A stretch of DNA of 64,000 bases, taken from positions 62,001-126,000 of the forward strand of contig CACYPF010000006.1 of NCBI GenBank assembly GCA_902776195.1. Direction: 5' to 3'. This DNA is from an uncultured Prevotellaceae bacterium (GTDB lineage Bacteria > Bacteroidota > Bacteroidia > Bacteroidales > Bacteroidaceae). A program made the translations under genes and the position numbers. This document shows positions 1-9,844 of the stretch, in pieces. The stretch's first letter is position 1. Each line of letters begins with the position of its first letter. The notes under the pieces are model-generated. The model had not been told where the DNA came from. It worked only from the letters and a program-made list of their open reading frames with translations, and ran no database searches.

Positions 1-36
1 AAGTGAAGATAGCCTTCTCGACAGCCCAAAGATTTC

Positions 37-1026
37 TCATAACCAGTGGTTCTCTTTATACCATTGGATGCTGCGACGCACACCCTCGGCGAGTTTAACT
101 TTCGGATCATATCCCAGTTCGTCACGAGCCGGCTGGATGTTACAACGCCAGTTGCGCTGACGGAGGATATTGAACTTGTCGTTGTTCAATGCCGACATCT
201 TCCCCGTCTTCCTGCCCCACCAGTCACCGGCACAGGTAATGATACGTAACAGCCAGATTGGTGCCGTAATACGGATCCACCAGGGGCGTCCCAGTTCCTC
301 ATGGACCAGGTCACTAAAGGTCGCTGACTGATAAACCTCGCCATCAGAGAGGAAATATTTCCGTCCAGTCTCTCCTTTCTCCAAAGCGAGGAAAATAGCC
401 TGTACCACATCAGTAACATAGACAAAGGTGATGTCCTGACGCTGGAAACCCACCGCAAAGTCCATGTGGCTCTTGATACTCTGTATCTGCAGGAAATAGT
501 CACGCTCACGAGGACCGTAAACACCAGTAGGTCTTAGTATCACATAAGGTATCGGTTGTGACTCCAACCACTTCTCTGCCTCCAGCTTACTTTTCCCATA
601 AGCAGTATTAGGCTTCGGCTCATCACTCTCACGAATCTCCTCATAAGGCTGCTGCTCACGGATGGCACCCATGATACTCAGACTACTGATATAGATGAAA
701 CGCTTCAAAGGCATCTGGAGATGAAGCAGTGCCTTGACGAAATTCTGGGTACCCTCTGTATTGATACGGAAGAAATCCTCTTGATGCAGACACTTAGTAG
801 CTCCTGCGGCATGCACCACATAGTCGAAGGCATGTCCTTTCAGCTGTTCTTCCAACTGTTCCTGTGACGAGAAGTCCAGTTCTATGAAATGTATATGCTC
901 GTCCTGCAGGTAAGCTTTAGAGCTGGACTTGCGGATAGCTGCCCATGTCTCAAAGCCCCTCTTAATCGCTTCTTCCACGATGAAAGACCCGATAAAGCCA
1001 CTGGCTCCTGTGATGAGTATCTTCAT
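37..1026 (-). CDS. NAD-dependent epimerase/dehydratase family protein
   Basis: Extended short-chain dehydrogenase of 329 residues acting on a nucleotide sugar or similar substrate, which cannot be named from sequence. The Rossmann glycine motif TGASGFIG is at residues 6-13, a serine pair at about 114, and the catalytic Tyr143-x3-Lys147 in AYGKSK. I start at the ATG at 1026, because it places the dinucleotide-binding strand (MKILITG) at the very N-terminus; a further 14 codons upstream are open but would add a non-family extension over the promoter. Divergent from rnr, with back-to-back promoters between. Cytosolic. Confidence 0.88.
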   Translation of the reverse strand: MKILITGASGFIGSFIVEEAIKRGFETWAAIRKSSSKAYLQDEHIHFIELDFSSQEQLEEQLKGHAFDYVVHAAGATKCLHQEDFFRINTEGTQNFVKALLHLQMPLKRFIYISSLSIMGAIREQQPYEEIRESDEPKPNTAYGKSKLEAEKWLESQPIPYVILRPTGVYGPRERDYFLQIQSIKSHMDFAVGFQRQDITFVYVTDVVQAIFLALEKGETGRKYFLSDGEVYQSATFSDLVHEELGRPWWIRITAPIWLLRIITCAGDWWGRKTGKMSALNNDKFNILRQRNWRCNIQPARDELGYDPKVKLAEGVRRSIQWYKENHWL

Positions 1027-1045
1027 AATTAATGTAAATTTGGCT

Positions 1046-1085
1046 ACAAAGGTACAAAATATTCTCAAGAATTTTGTATCTTTGC
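1046..1085. promoter_or_regulatory. divergent Bacteroidetes-type promoters (epimerase / rnr)
   Basis: Two opposed -7 boxes. TATCTTTG at 1077-1084 faces rnr and TACCTTTG (read on the minus strand, 1047-1054) faces the epimerase gene. The arms 1046-1060 and 1071-1085 form a 15-bp inverted repeat with two mismatches around a 10-bp centre. Confidence 0.7.
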
Positions 1086-1111
1086 CACATAGAAACTAAA
1101 AACGAAATACT

Positions 1112-3268
1112 ATGAGTAAAAAGAAAGGTGGTAAAAGACTGACGAAAAAGCAGGTCATAGAGATGCTGCAGACCTTCTTCCAAGAACATCCTAATGAGGT
1201 TTATTCCTTTAAGCAGATATTCCGTGCCTTGAAACTTGACACACATCCTGCCAAGATGCTTGCCATTGACACGATGGACGAGATGACGTGGGACGACTAT
1301 CTCACCAAGACTTCCGATAACTCGTATCGCCTGAACCTGAAGACGCAGGTGCAGGAGGGTACCTTTATCCGTAAGGCGAACGGCAAGAACTCCTTCCAGC
1401 CTGATGATGGCGGCAAGCCCATCTTCGTCTCTGAGCGAAACTCGATGTTCGCCCTTAATGGCGACCGTGTGAGAGTGGCGATGATGGCGCGCCGGCAGAA
1501 CCATATCAAAGAGGCGATGGTGGTGGAGGTCCTGTCACATAAGATGGACCAGGCAGTGGGTAAGCTGAAGGTGGAGAAAGACTTTGCCTTCCTCGTTACC
1601 GAAGGAAATATCTTCGTGCATGATATCTTGATTCCCAAGAAGAAACTGAAAGGTGGCAAGACGGGCGACAAAGCTGTCGTCAAAATCACGCAATGGCCCT
1701 CGAAGGAGTCGAAGAACATAGTGGGTGAGGTGATTGACGTGCTCGGTAAGGAAGGTGACAATAATGTGGAGATGCATGCCATCCTCGCCCAGTACGGACT
1801 GCCTTACAAATATCCGAAGGCTGTCGAGGATGCCGCAGAGAAGATAGAGGCAGGCATCACCGAGCAGGAGATCAAGCGCAGGGAAGACTTCCGTGATGTC
1901 TTTACTTGTACGATTGACCCGAAGGATGCCAAGGACTTTGATGATGCCCTGAGTATTCGTCCTGCCGGCAAGGGACTCTGGGAGGTCGGTGTGCATATCG
2001 CTGATGTGTCGCATTATGTCAAGGAGGGCAGTATCATCGACAAGGAGGCTGTCAAGCGTGCCACGAGTATCTATCTCGTGGACCGTACCATTCCCATGCT
2101 GCCAGAGCGCTTGTGTAACTTCATCTGCTCTTTGCGTCCCGACGAGGAGAAACTGACCTACTCCGTCATCGTGACCCTTGACGAGGAGGCGAATATCAAG
2201 AAAGGACATATCGCCCATACCGTCATCAAGAGTAACCGCCGTTATGCTTATGAGGAGGTGCAGGATATCCTGATGGGGAAATCAGAGAACTCAGATCCCT
2301 CGGAGTATTCTGAGCACCTGAAAGTCCTCGACCGCCTTGCCAAGAAACTGCGTGAGAAGCGTTTCAAGGGAGGTGCCGTGAAGTTCGACCGTGAGGAGTT
2401 GCACTTTGATATTGACAAGGACGGCAAACCTATCCGTGCCTATTTCAAGAAATCGACGGATGCCACCCAGCTCATCGAGGAGTTCATGCTGCTTGCCAAT
2501 AAGTTTGTAGCAGAAAGTGTGGGTAAGGTGAAGAAGGGTACTAAGGCGAAGACGCTGCCCTACCGAATCCACGACCAACCAGACCCCACGAAACTGGAAA
2601 CACTGCGGGAGTTTGTCGTTAAGTTTGGCTATAAACTGAAGACGGGAGGAACCAAGGGTGCCATCTCCAAGAGCCTGAATAGTCTGATGGACGGCTGCCA
2701 GGGTAAGAAAGAGCAGAAACTCATCGAGACAGTAGCACTGCGTGCCATGATGAAGGCGAAGTACTCGACCCATAACATCGGGCACTATGGACTCGCCTTC
2801 GACTACTATACCCATTTCACCTCCCCCATCCGCCGTTATCCCGACACGATGGTACACCGTCTGCTGACGAAATACCAGGATGGGGCTCGCAGCGCTAATC
2901 AGGAGAAATACGAGGAGCTCTGTGAGCATTGCTCCGACATGGAGCTGGTAGCACAGCAGGCAGAGCGTGACTCTATTAAATATAAGATGGTGGAATTCAT
3001 GGCAGACAAGGTGGGAGAGTCCTACGATGCCCATATCAGTGGTATCCAGTCGTATGGCATCTACTGCGAGATAGACGAGAATCACTGTGAGGGTATGGTG
3101 CCTATGCGTGACCTCGACGATGACTACTATGAGTTCGATGAGAAGAACTACTGTCTGGTCGGTCGTCGTCATCACCATAAATACCAGTTGGGTGATTCTA
3201 TCCGTATCAAGGTTGCCAGAGCCAATATCGAGAAACGTCAGTTAGACTTCTCTCTTGCCGATGACTAA
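1112..3268 (+). CDS. rnr: ribonuclease R
   Basis: Processive 3'-5' exoribonuclease of 718 residues that degrades structured RNA in the cytosol. Domain order is as expected: an N-terminal winged-helix (about 10-70), cold-shock-like OB domains (about 80-230), RNB catalytic domain (about 250-590) and a C-terminal S1 domain (about 635-715). The metal-binding aspartates of the RNB motif are visible as D269, D275, D277 and D278 in DPKDAKDFDDA. The lysine-rich N-terminus is common in the family. It lies 12 nt before the GH95 gene and may be co-transcribed with it. Confidence 0.96.
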   Translation: MSKKKGGKRLTKKQVIEMLQTFFQEHPNEVYSFKQIFRALKLDTHPAKMLAIDTMDEMTWDDYLTKTSDNSYRLNLKTQVQEGTFIRKANGKNSFQPDDGGKPIFVSERNSMFALNGDRVRVAMMARRQNHIKEAMVVEVLSHKMDQAVGKLKVEKDFAFLVTEGNIFVHDILIPKKKLKGGKTGDKAVVKITQWPSKESKNIVGEVIDVLGKEGDNNVEMHAILAQYGLPYKYPKAVEDAAEKIEAGITEQEIKRREDFRDVFTCTIDPKDAKDFDDALSIRPAGKGLWEVGVHIADVSHYVKEGSIIDKEAVKRATSIYLVDRTIPMLPERLCNFICSLRPDEEKLTYSVIVTLDEEANIKKGHIAHTVIKSNRRYAYEEVQDILMGKSENSDPSEYSEHLKVLDRLAKKLREKRFKGGAVKFDREELHFDIDKDGKPIRAYFKKSTDATQLIEEFMLLANKFVAESVGKVKKGTKAKTLPYRIHDQPDPTKLETLREFVVKFGYKLKTGGTKGAISKSLNSLMDGCQGKKEQKLIETVALRAMMKAKYSTHNIGHYGLAFDYYTHFTSPIRRYPDTMVHRLLTKYQDGARSANQEKYEELCEHCSDMELVAQQAERDSIKYKMVEFMADKVGESYDAHISGIQSYGIYCEIDENHCEGMVPMRDLDDDYYEFDEKNYCLVGRRHHHKYQLGDSIRIKVARANIEKRQLDFSLADD

Positions 3269-3280
3269 TTATAGCTGATA

Positions 3281-5614
3281 ATGAAAAGAAATATTTTGAC
3301 AGGACTGATCATGGGTGCTTTACTGCCCCTGTCAGCGCAACAACCATCCATGTATCTGTGGTACGACAAGCCAGCACAGTATTTTGAGGAGTCCCTACCT
3401 ATTGGTAACGGTAAGATGGGAGCATTGCTGTATGGTGGGACGGACACCTGCCTGATACAACTGAACGACATCACACTATGGACAGGAAAACCTGTTGACA
3501 GGAATCTCGACAAGGATGCCCATCAGTGGATTCCTAAAATCAGAGAAGCACTGTTCAACGAAGACTACCAACTGGCTGACTCCCTTCAACTGCATGTGGA
3601 AGGACCTAACTCACAGTTCTACCAACCGCTCGGGAACATCTATCTCATTGATGAGAACAAAGGGGCTGTGAGTAACTATGCCAGGATACTGCAACTTGAC
3701 GATGCGCTGGTCAATGAGCGCTATATGCGTGGAGGGAAGAGCCTCACCAGAGAATATTTCGCCTCGCATCCTGACAAGCTCATCGCCATCCGCCTTCGAG
3801 GAGAGGATGACATCAACTGCAAGATTGTTATGACCGCACAGGTCCCTCATGCTGTTAAGGCAGCAGGAAACCAGTTGACACAGACAGGGCATGCGACAGG
3901 AGACCCCCAGGAGAGTATTCATTTCTGCACCATCCTGCAGGTGAAGACCGATGGGCAGGTGGTTGCCGCAGACTCCTCCCTCACCATCCGTGGTGCCAAG
4001 GAAGCAGTCATCTATATCGTCAACGAAACCAGCTTCAACGGCTTTGACAAACACCCTGTGAGGGAGGGAGCACCCTATCTGGAAAGAGCCACCGATGCGA
4101 TCTGGCATACCCAGAACTACAGCTTCGCACAGTTCCTTGAGCGACACGTCAAGGATTATGAGAAATACTACCAGAGAGTGAAACTCGACTTAGGAGAGAA
4201 ATTCCCTACCGTTACTACAGACCGCCTGCTGAGGGAAGGTCTTAGTCCCCGTTATCTCGAAACCCTCTATTTCCAATATGGTCGTTACCTGCTGATCTCC
4301 AGTTCCCGTACCCCTGGTGTTCCCGCCAACCTGCAAGGTCTCTGGACCCCCTACCTGTGGTCGCCATGGCGTGGCAACTATACGGTGAACATCAACCTGG
4401 AGGAAAACTACTGGCCAGCCTTTGTCGCCAACCTCGCAGAGATGGCAGCGCCACTGGACGACTTCATCCGCGCCTTGGCAGACAACGGACGGCATACAGC
4501 ACGCAACTATTATGGTGTCAACAAAGGCTGGTGTGCCAGCCATAACTCCGACCTATGGGCAATGACCAATCCTGTGGGTGAGAAGCGTGAGAGTCCTATG
4601 TGGGCATGCTGGAACATGGGAGGAGCCTGGCTCGTACAGACGCTATGGGAGCGTTACCTCTTCACCCAAGACAAGCAGTATCTCAAGACGGTTGCCTACC
4701 CACTGATGAAAGGGACTGCCGATTTCTGTCTGGAATGGCTCATCGACAATCCCAAGAACCCCGGTGAGCTTATCACGGCTCCCAGTACCTCACCAGAGAA
4801 TGAATATGTCACCGACAAGGGCTATCATGGTGTGACATGCTATGGAGGTACTGCTGACCTCGCCATCATCCGCGAGTTACTGCAGAACGTATGTGTTGCC
4901 GGTATCCTCTGCAACGAGCCCGTCGGTGCCTATAAAAAAGTACTGGCAAAACTGCACCCTTACACGATTGGCAAGGATGGCGACCTGAACGAATGGTATT
5001 ACGACTGGCGTGACTGGGATCCTAAGCACCGTCATCAGAGTCACCTCATTGGACTCTACCCCGGTCATCACCTCACACAACCGGAACTGCAGAAAGCTGC
5101 TGAGCAGACCCTTATCCAGAAAGGTGATGAGACGACAGGCTGGTCGACGGGCTGGCGTATCAACCTATGGGCACGCCTGCATAATGGTGAGAAGGCATAT
5201 CAGATATACCGTAAGCTACTCACTTTCACAGACGCACAGGACGACCAGCGTCCCGGTACCCGTCATGCCGGTGGAACCTATGCTAACCTGATGGATGCTC
5301 ACCCGCCTTTCCAGATTGATGGTAACTTCGGTGGTACTGCTGGTGTCTGTGAGATGCTGATGCAGAGTCGGCTCACGGACCGCTCAACAGTCATTGAGTT
5401 ATTACCTGCTCTCCCCAAGGAGTGGAGCAACGGTAAGGTCAGCGGGCTCTGTGCCCGTGGTGGCTATGAGGTTAGTTTTGAATGGAAAGGCGGTAAGGTG
5501 CGTGACGCCCAGATCAAAGCAAAGAAGGCTGGTACCGTCACCTTATTATATAATAATCAGCGTAAGACGCTTAAACTGAAGGCAGGACAGACACTGCCCG
5601 TAAAGACATGGTAA
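3281..5614 (+). CDS. glycoside hydrolase family 95 (alpha-L-fucosidase / alpha-L-galactosidase)
   Basis: Exported 777-residue inverting exo-glycosidase. Residues 1-20 form a Sec signal peptide ending LSAQQ. GH95 hallmarks are the N370/N372 pair in NINLEENYWPA, the acid E506 in TSPENEY, and D680 in FQIDGNFGG, which match the catalytic set known in Bifidobacterium AfcA. Family members remove alpha-1,2-L-fucose or, in some Bacteroides xylan loci, alpha-L-galactose from complex arabinoxylan; the second is attractive given the xylan genes nearby, but sequence alone cannot decide. It follows rnr by 12 nt and overlaps the start of an AraC regulator, so the pair is probably translationally coupled. 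Confidence 0.93.
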   Translation: MKRNILTGLIMGALLPLSAQQPSMYLWYDKPAQYFEESLPIGNGKMGALLYGGTDTCLIQLNDITLWTGKPVDRNLDKDAHQWIPKIREALFNEDYQLADSLQLHVEGPNSQFYQPLGNIYLIDENKGAVSNYARILQLDDALVNERYMRGGKSLTREYFASHPDKLIAIRLRGEDDINCKIVMTAQVPHAVKAAGNQLTQTGHATGDPQESIHFCTILQVKTDGQVVAADSSLTIRGAKEAVIYIVNETSFNGFDKHPVREGAPYLERATDAIWHTQNYSFAQFLERHVKDYEKYYQRVKLDLGEKFPTVTTDRLLREGLSPRYLETLYFQYGRYLLISSSRTPGVPANLQGLWTPYLWSPWRGNYTVNINLEENYWPAFVANLAEMAAPLDDFIRALADNGRHTARNYYGVNKGWCASHNSDLWAMTNPVGEKRESPMWACWNMGGAWLVQTLWERYLFTQDKQYLKTVAYPLMKGTADFCLEWLIDNPKNPGELITAPSTSPENEYVTDKGYHGVTCYGGTADLAIIRELLQNVCVAGILCNEPVGAYKKVLAKLHPYTIGKDGDLNEWYYDWRDWDPKHRHQSHLIGLYPGHHLTQPELQKAAEQTLIQKGDETTGWSTGWRINLWARLHNGEKAYQIYRKLLTFTDAQDDQRPGTRHAGGTYANLMDAHPPFQIDGNFGGTAGVCEMLMQSRLTDRSTVIELLPALPKEWSNGKVSGLCARGGYEVSFEWKGGKVRDAQIKAKKAGTVTLLYNNQRKTLKLKAGQTLPVKTW

Positions 5615-6492
5615 AGAAAAAGAACAATATTAAAGACACGACCCTCGAAGAGGCAAGGAAATGGGGTAATTCTGAATATCTGGACGACGGTCTGGTACTC
5701 ACTGACCGTATTGCTGACGCTCCTATTCCCAAGGAGCCGACGCGGATGAATTTCATCTTGATGGCATTATGTAAGCACGGCAAGGCACAGTATTCGATTG
5801 ATACCCGTGAACAGACGGTCAAGCCGGGTGACTTGTTGTTTATCTCCGAAAGACATATCGTCGACAACTATATGGCATCTCCTGATTTCGAGTGTCTGTG
5901 TATCATGGTGTCGACGGAGTTCTATCATGGGTTTATCCAGAACGTGAAGAATGTGTCGTCGCTCCTTTTGTTCTCGATGAACAACCCAGTGGTGTCACTG
6001 ACCCCACGCGAGATACAGGTGTACAGCAACTACTACCAGACTATCCGTGAGAAGATGAGCGACCGGGGGCATCACTACCGTACCAATCTGGTGAAGGCTT
6101 TGCTACTTGCGATGTTCTATGATATGAGTAATGTCATCTGGCGTGTGGAGCAGCAGGAATCGAAATCCCAGACCCGTGCGGATGTGATATTCGCCAATTT
6201 CATCCGCCTGCTGGAACAGCATTTCCGGCAGGAGCGGCGTGTCAGTTGGTATGCGGAACAACTCTGTATCACTCCTAAGTATCTCTCGGAGATTGTCAAG
6301 CAAGTCAGCAAACGCACTCCTAACGAGTGGATTGACAATTATGTCATCCTGGAGATCCGTGTACTGCTTAAAAACTCCACGAAGAGTATCAAGGAAATAG
6401 CAGAGGAGTTGCAGTTCCCCAACCAGTCGTTCTTAGGGAAATACTTCAAAGAGCATATAGGTGTCAGTCCTTCTCAGTATCGAAAAGGGTAG
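5608..6492 (+). CDS. AraC-family transcriptional regulator
   Basis: 294 residues with an N-terminal cupin-like sensor (about 40-150) and a C-terminal double helix-turn-helix AraC domain (about 195-294) ending in the usual FPNQSFLGKYFKEHIGVSPSQYR signature. Its ATG overlaps the last codons of the GH95 gene (ATGGTAA), so it probably belongs to the same transcript and may control it. The ligand is unknown. The 3' end overlaps the convergent DUF3109 gene by 29 bp. Confidence 0.9.
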   Translation: MVKKKNNIKDTTLEEARKWGNSEYLDDGLVLTDRIADAPIPKEPTRMNFILMALCKHGKAQYSIDTREQTVKPGDLLFISERHIVDNYMASPDFECLCIMVSTEFYHGFIQNVKNVSSLLLFSMNNPVVSLTPREIQVYSNYYQTIREKMSDRGHHYRTNLVKALLLAMFYDMSNVIWRVEQQESKSQTRADVIFANFIRLLEQHFRQERRVSWYAEQLCITPKYLSEIVKQVSKRTPNEWIDNYVILEIRVLLKNSTKSIKEIAEELQFPNQSFLGKYFKEHIGVSPSQYRKG

Positions 6493-7057
6493 CCACCTTG
6501 CATAACTCATCGTACCACTCCTGACCGAAACGGCGAATCAGGGGTTCTTTCAGAAACTTGTAGACGGGAAGGTGTAATGCCTTCCCTTTTTCGACGGCAT
6601 CCTTACAGACAGCCCAGCGGTTGTAGTTCAGTCCTATCAGACCGCCCGAGAATTTCTTCTCACGAATAGGGTAAAGTGCACAGCTGATGGGTTTGCAGAA
6701 CTGTGTCTTCCCATTGCGGTAGGCTTTTTCCAAGGCACATAGGCAGTTGTCGCCATCATAACAGGTGAACACACAATCCTTTCCCCGTACGATACTCGTC
6801 ACCAGATCGCCATCCTTGTCAGTATAGGCAACACCCTGTTTGTCAATCACACTCTGTGCCGATGCGGAGAGGTCACCCCACACGGTGTCCAACGCATCTT
6901 CGATACCAGCTATCTCGTCCATGGTGACAGGAGCACCGGCATCACCCTCGACGCAACAGATGCCCTTGCACTTCTCATAATCGCAACAGAAGTACTCGGT
7001 CAGTATCTCGGAAGAGATCAAGATACCATTGATGTCAATAATAGGAGGTATTACCAT
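6464..7057 (-). CDS. DUF3109 family cysteine-rich protein
   Basis: 197-residue protein of the DUF3109 family, widespread in Bacteroidetes and without an established function. The N-terminal third has the family cysteine cluster (CCDYEKCKGICC, about residues 24-35), and further cysteines lie at about 90-125 (CVFTCYDGDNCLC and CKPISCALYP), which suggests metal or Fe-S binding. No signal peptide. It overlaps ung by 7 bp, so ung-DUF3109 is a two-gene operon. Confidence 0.85.
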   Translation of the reverse strand: MVIPPIIDINGILISSEILTEYFCCDYEKCKGICCVEGDAGAPVTMDEIAGIEDALDTVWGDLSASAQSVIDKQGVAYTDKDGDLVTSIVRGKDCVFTCYDGDNCLCALEKAYRNGKTQFCKPISCALYPIREKKFSGGLIGLNYNRWAVCKDAVEKGKALHLPVYKFLKEPLIRRFGQEWYDELCKVATLFDTEKD

Positions 7058-7719
7058 AGGATGGGTGTGATGCCGTTTTGTTGTAAATAGGTATTACAGC
7101 GGGAGAACTGATGTTGTCCGAACCATCCTCCGCGATTAGCACTCAGTGGGGAAGGGTGTACAGACTCCAGGACGAGGTTTCTCTGCTTGTCAATCATATA
7201 TGCTTTCGAGCGGGCATAGCCACCCCACAGCATATATACTAAGTGTTCCCGCTGGGTGGCAAGAGCCTGGATGGCGGCATCGGTAAATTTCTGCCATCCC
7301 AGCATGGAATGGCTGTTTGCCTGATGGGCACGGACCGTCAGGGTGGCGTTAAGCAACAGCACTCCCTGTTCTGCCCAGCGAGTAAGATTACCAGAGGTTG
7401 GAATAGGGGTACCCAGGTCGTTCTGTATCTCCTTGAAGATATTCTGCAGGGAGGGTGGAAACTGTACCCCGTCCTGTACCGAGAAACTCAGTCCATGTGC
7501 CTGTCCCGGCTCATGATATGGATCTTGTCCGATAATCACCACCTTCACCTTGTCAAACGGACAGAGATTAAAGGCATTGAATATCAATTTCCCTGGCGGA
7601 TAACACGTCGTTGAGCCATATTCCTGTCTCACCGCCTGTGTCAGTTGACTGAAATAGGGCTTCTCAAACTCTTCTTGGAGATGTGCCTTCCAACTGTCTT
7701 CTATCTGTACCTGTGACAT
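7051..7719 (-). CDS. ung: uracil-DNA glycosylase, family 1
   Basis: Removes uracil from DNA at the start of base excision repair. 222 residues, normal length. The water-activating motif GQDPYH is at 64-69 with catalytic D66, and the HPSPLS loop carries H188. Its promoter lies in the divergent region 7731-7774. Confidence 0.97.
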   Translation of the reverse strand: MSQVQIEDSWKAHLQEEFEKPYFSQLTQAVRQEYGSTTCYPPGKLIFNAFNLCPFDKVKVVIIGQDPYHEPGQAHGLSFSVQDGVQFPPSLQNIFKEIQNDLGTPIPTSGNLTRWAEQGVLLLNATLTVRAHQANSHSMLGWQKFTDAAIQALATQREHLVYMLWGGYARSKAYMIDKQRNLVLESVHPSPLSANRGGWFGQHQFSRCNTYLQQNGITPILW

Positions 7720-7730
7720 TTCTTTATTGT

Positions 7731-7774
7731 TTTGCTTGCAAAGTTATCACTTTTTTCGTATTTTTGCAAGCAAA
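7731..7774. promoter_or_regulatory. divergent promoters with 12-bp inverted repeat (ung / PP2C phosphatase)
   Basis: TTTGCTTGCAAA at 7731-7742 and TTTGCAAGCAAA at 7763-7774 are a perfect 12-bp inverted repeat separated by 20 bp. Each arm overlaps a TAnnTTTG box: TATTTTTG at 7759-7766 facing right and TAACTTTG facing left. Confidence 0.65.
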
Positions 7775-7784
7775 CTAATAGTTT

Positions 7785-9773
7785 ATGAAATCTATTGCTC
7801 ATATTTTTCAGTCACACTCCTTTGCCAACAGGCTTTCCTGGTGTCTGGTCATCACGCTGTTCGTGATCATGGGTGTGGCAATCTACATGATTTACCAATT
7901 ATCATGGGCGGTACTTAACACAGAGTCTGTACGGCGCCACAACGATTTCACCTCCAGGACAAGCGAGGAGATAGGGAACATTGTTTCTGATGTCCGTCTT
8001 GCCACGATTAATAATGTGGCGAATATTGAGGAACATCTGGACCGGCCCGACCAGATGCATGACATCTTGAAACGAGTGGTGGAACTGAATCCTAACCTGC
8101 AATGTATTGGAGTCAGTTTCATCGCCGACTACTATCCCCAGAAAGGACGCTGGTATGCGCCCTATGCCCGGCGTGACAGCCTCGGAAATGTCGTCACAGG
8201 CTATGCTGGCGATTCCCAACACAACTATCTGCACGAACTAGACTACATGAAGGCACTGACCGTAAAAGAGGGCTTCTGGACAAAGCCCTATGTCGACTGC
8301 GTCGATCTGGTCACGCCATTAGTGTCCTTTATGCAACCCATCCACGACCGTTCTGGTAAGGTGGTGGGTGTGATCACCTCCGACCTGTCGCTCAGTTTCC
8401 TGAATGACAAACTGGGTGAGATGGAGCCTCGTCTCAACTGGTGGACAGGAGGAGCCCGACCAGATTATCCGCAAGTCTATACCTATAGTTTCATCATCGA
8501 CAGGGACGGTGTCTATGTCAGTCATCCCGATACAGCAAGAATCCTCAAGGAAAACTATTTCGACTATGCTAAAAAGGGAACTGACACCCTTGCCATCCAT
8601 GCAGGACATCTGATGCTCTCAGGTAAACTGGGCAGTTATCTTGGTGAAAAGGACTTTGACTTGCAGATAGAGGGGACAAAGGCTTTCCTGTTTTATGCCC
8701 CTGTCGCAGAGACTGGATGGGCATTGGGTATCGTCGTCCCTGAATTAGCCTTTAAGTTCATCGGTTACGGTTTCGTCGGCATCCTCCTCTTCCTGATTAT
8801 CATTGCCCTGCTGGTCGTCTTCTTCATGAGCCTGTTTGGCATCCGTCATGAGGTCAAACCCCTGAAAACGCTGGCAAAGGCTACCGAGGAGGTGGCTCAG
8901 GGGAAATTCGACACCCCACTTCCTAAGATCAAGAGGCACGATGAGATACGACTCCTTCGCGACTCTTTTGAGGAGATGCAACTCTCGCTGACACAGTATA
9001 TCGACCAACTCCAAACCACGACAGCCCAGAAAGCCACGATGGAGAGTGAACTGAACATTGCCCACAACATACAGATGTCCATGTTGCCTAAGACCTTTCC
9101 GCCTTACCCGCAACGCTCTGATGTGGACATCTACGGTATGCTGACACCGGCAAAAGCCGTCGGAGGTGACCTCTTCGACTTCTATATCCGTGATGAAAAA
9201 CTGTTCTTCTGTGTGGGCGACGTATCGGGAAAGGGTGTTCCTGCTTCCTTGGTGATGGCAGTTACAAGGTCGCTGTTCCGTAATATCTCTGCTCACACTT
9301 CCGAGCCTGATGCCATTGTGCGTTCTATTAACGATGCCATTGTCGACAATAACGATACGGGTATGTTTGTCACCCTGTTTGTAGGCGTACTCGACCTGAA
9401 GACAGGATGTCTGCTCTACTGCAACGGAGGTCATAATCCCCCACTGCTCATCAGCGACAAGGTGGCTGAGATGTCATGCGATTCCAATCTGGTAGTCGGC
9501 ATCATGCCTGGTTATGAGTTCTCTGCCGAGGAGACGACTATCTCCCACGGCACCACGATTTTCTTGTTTACCGATGGGTTAAACGAAGCCGAGGATGCCA
9601 ATTATGCACAGTTTGGTGATGAGCGCATCCATTCTATCGCATGGTCTGCCATCACAGAACACATCACCAGTCCTGCCGACCTCGTCGACCACATGAACAA
9701 AGCCGTCCATCAGTTCGTAGGGGAAGCAGAACAAAGTGACGACCTGACCATGCTGGCAATCAGGTACTATTAG
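7785..9773 (+). CDS. membrane RsbU/SpoIIE-type serine phosphatase with Cache and HAMP domains
   Basis: 662-residue sensor phosphatase. A first membrane segment (about 22-45) is followed by a long periplasmic Cache-like sensor (about 50-315), a second membrane segment (about 322-348), a HAMP domain (about 350-405), a short coiled coil and a PP2C/SpoIIE domain (about 430-662) with metal-site motifs GGDLFDF, GDVSGKGVPAS and FTDGLNEA. Such proteins dephosphorylate anti-sigma-factor antagonists. No STAS or anti-sigma partner lies next to it, so its target is unknown. Confidence 0.9.
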   Translation: MKSIAHIFQSHSFANRLSWCLVITLFVIMGVAIYMIYQLSWAVLNTESVRRHNDFTSRTSEEIGNIVSDVRLATINNVANIEEHLDRPDQMHDILKRVVELNPNLQCIGVSFIADYYPQKGRWYAPYARRDSLGNVVTGYAGDSQHNYLHELDYMKALTVKEGFWTKPYVDCVDLVTPLVSFMQPIHDRSGKVVGVITSDLSLSFLNDKLGEMEPRLNWWTGGARPDYPQVYTYSFIIDRDGVYVSHPDTARILKENYFDYAKKGTDTLAIHAGHLMLSGKLGSYLGEKDFDLQIEGTKAFLFYAPVAETGWALGIVVPELAFKFIGYGFVGILLFLIIIALLVVFFMSLFGIRHEVKPLKTLAKATEEVAQGKFDTPLPKIKRHDEIRLLRDSFEEMQLSLTQYIDQLQTTTAQKATMESELNIAHNIQMSMLPKTFPPYPQRSDVDIYGMLTPAKAVGGDLFDFYIRDEKLFFCVGDVSGKGVPASLVMAVTRSLFRNISAHTSEPDAIVRSINDAIVDNNDTGMFVTLFVGVLDLKTGCLLYCNGGHNPPLLISDKVAEMSCDSNLVVGIMPGYEFSAEETTISHGTTIFLFTDGLNEAEDANYAQFGDERIHSIAWSAITEHITSPADLVDHMNKAVHQFVGEAEQSDDLTMLAIRYY

Positions 9774-9787
9774 AATACTTACGAAAG

Positions 9788-9826
9788 CGGCACCATAAGA
9801 GGTATTTCATGTCTCCTATGGTGCCG
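9788..9826. terminator. bidirectional hairpin terminator
   Basis: CGGCACCATA at 9788-9797 pairs perfectly with TATGGTGCCG at 9817-9826, between the convergent phosphatase and gpmI genes. The T-tracts are weak. Confidence 0.6.
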
Positions 9827-9844
9827 TATTGTCAGTGACAGGGA

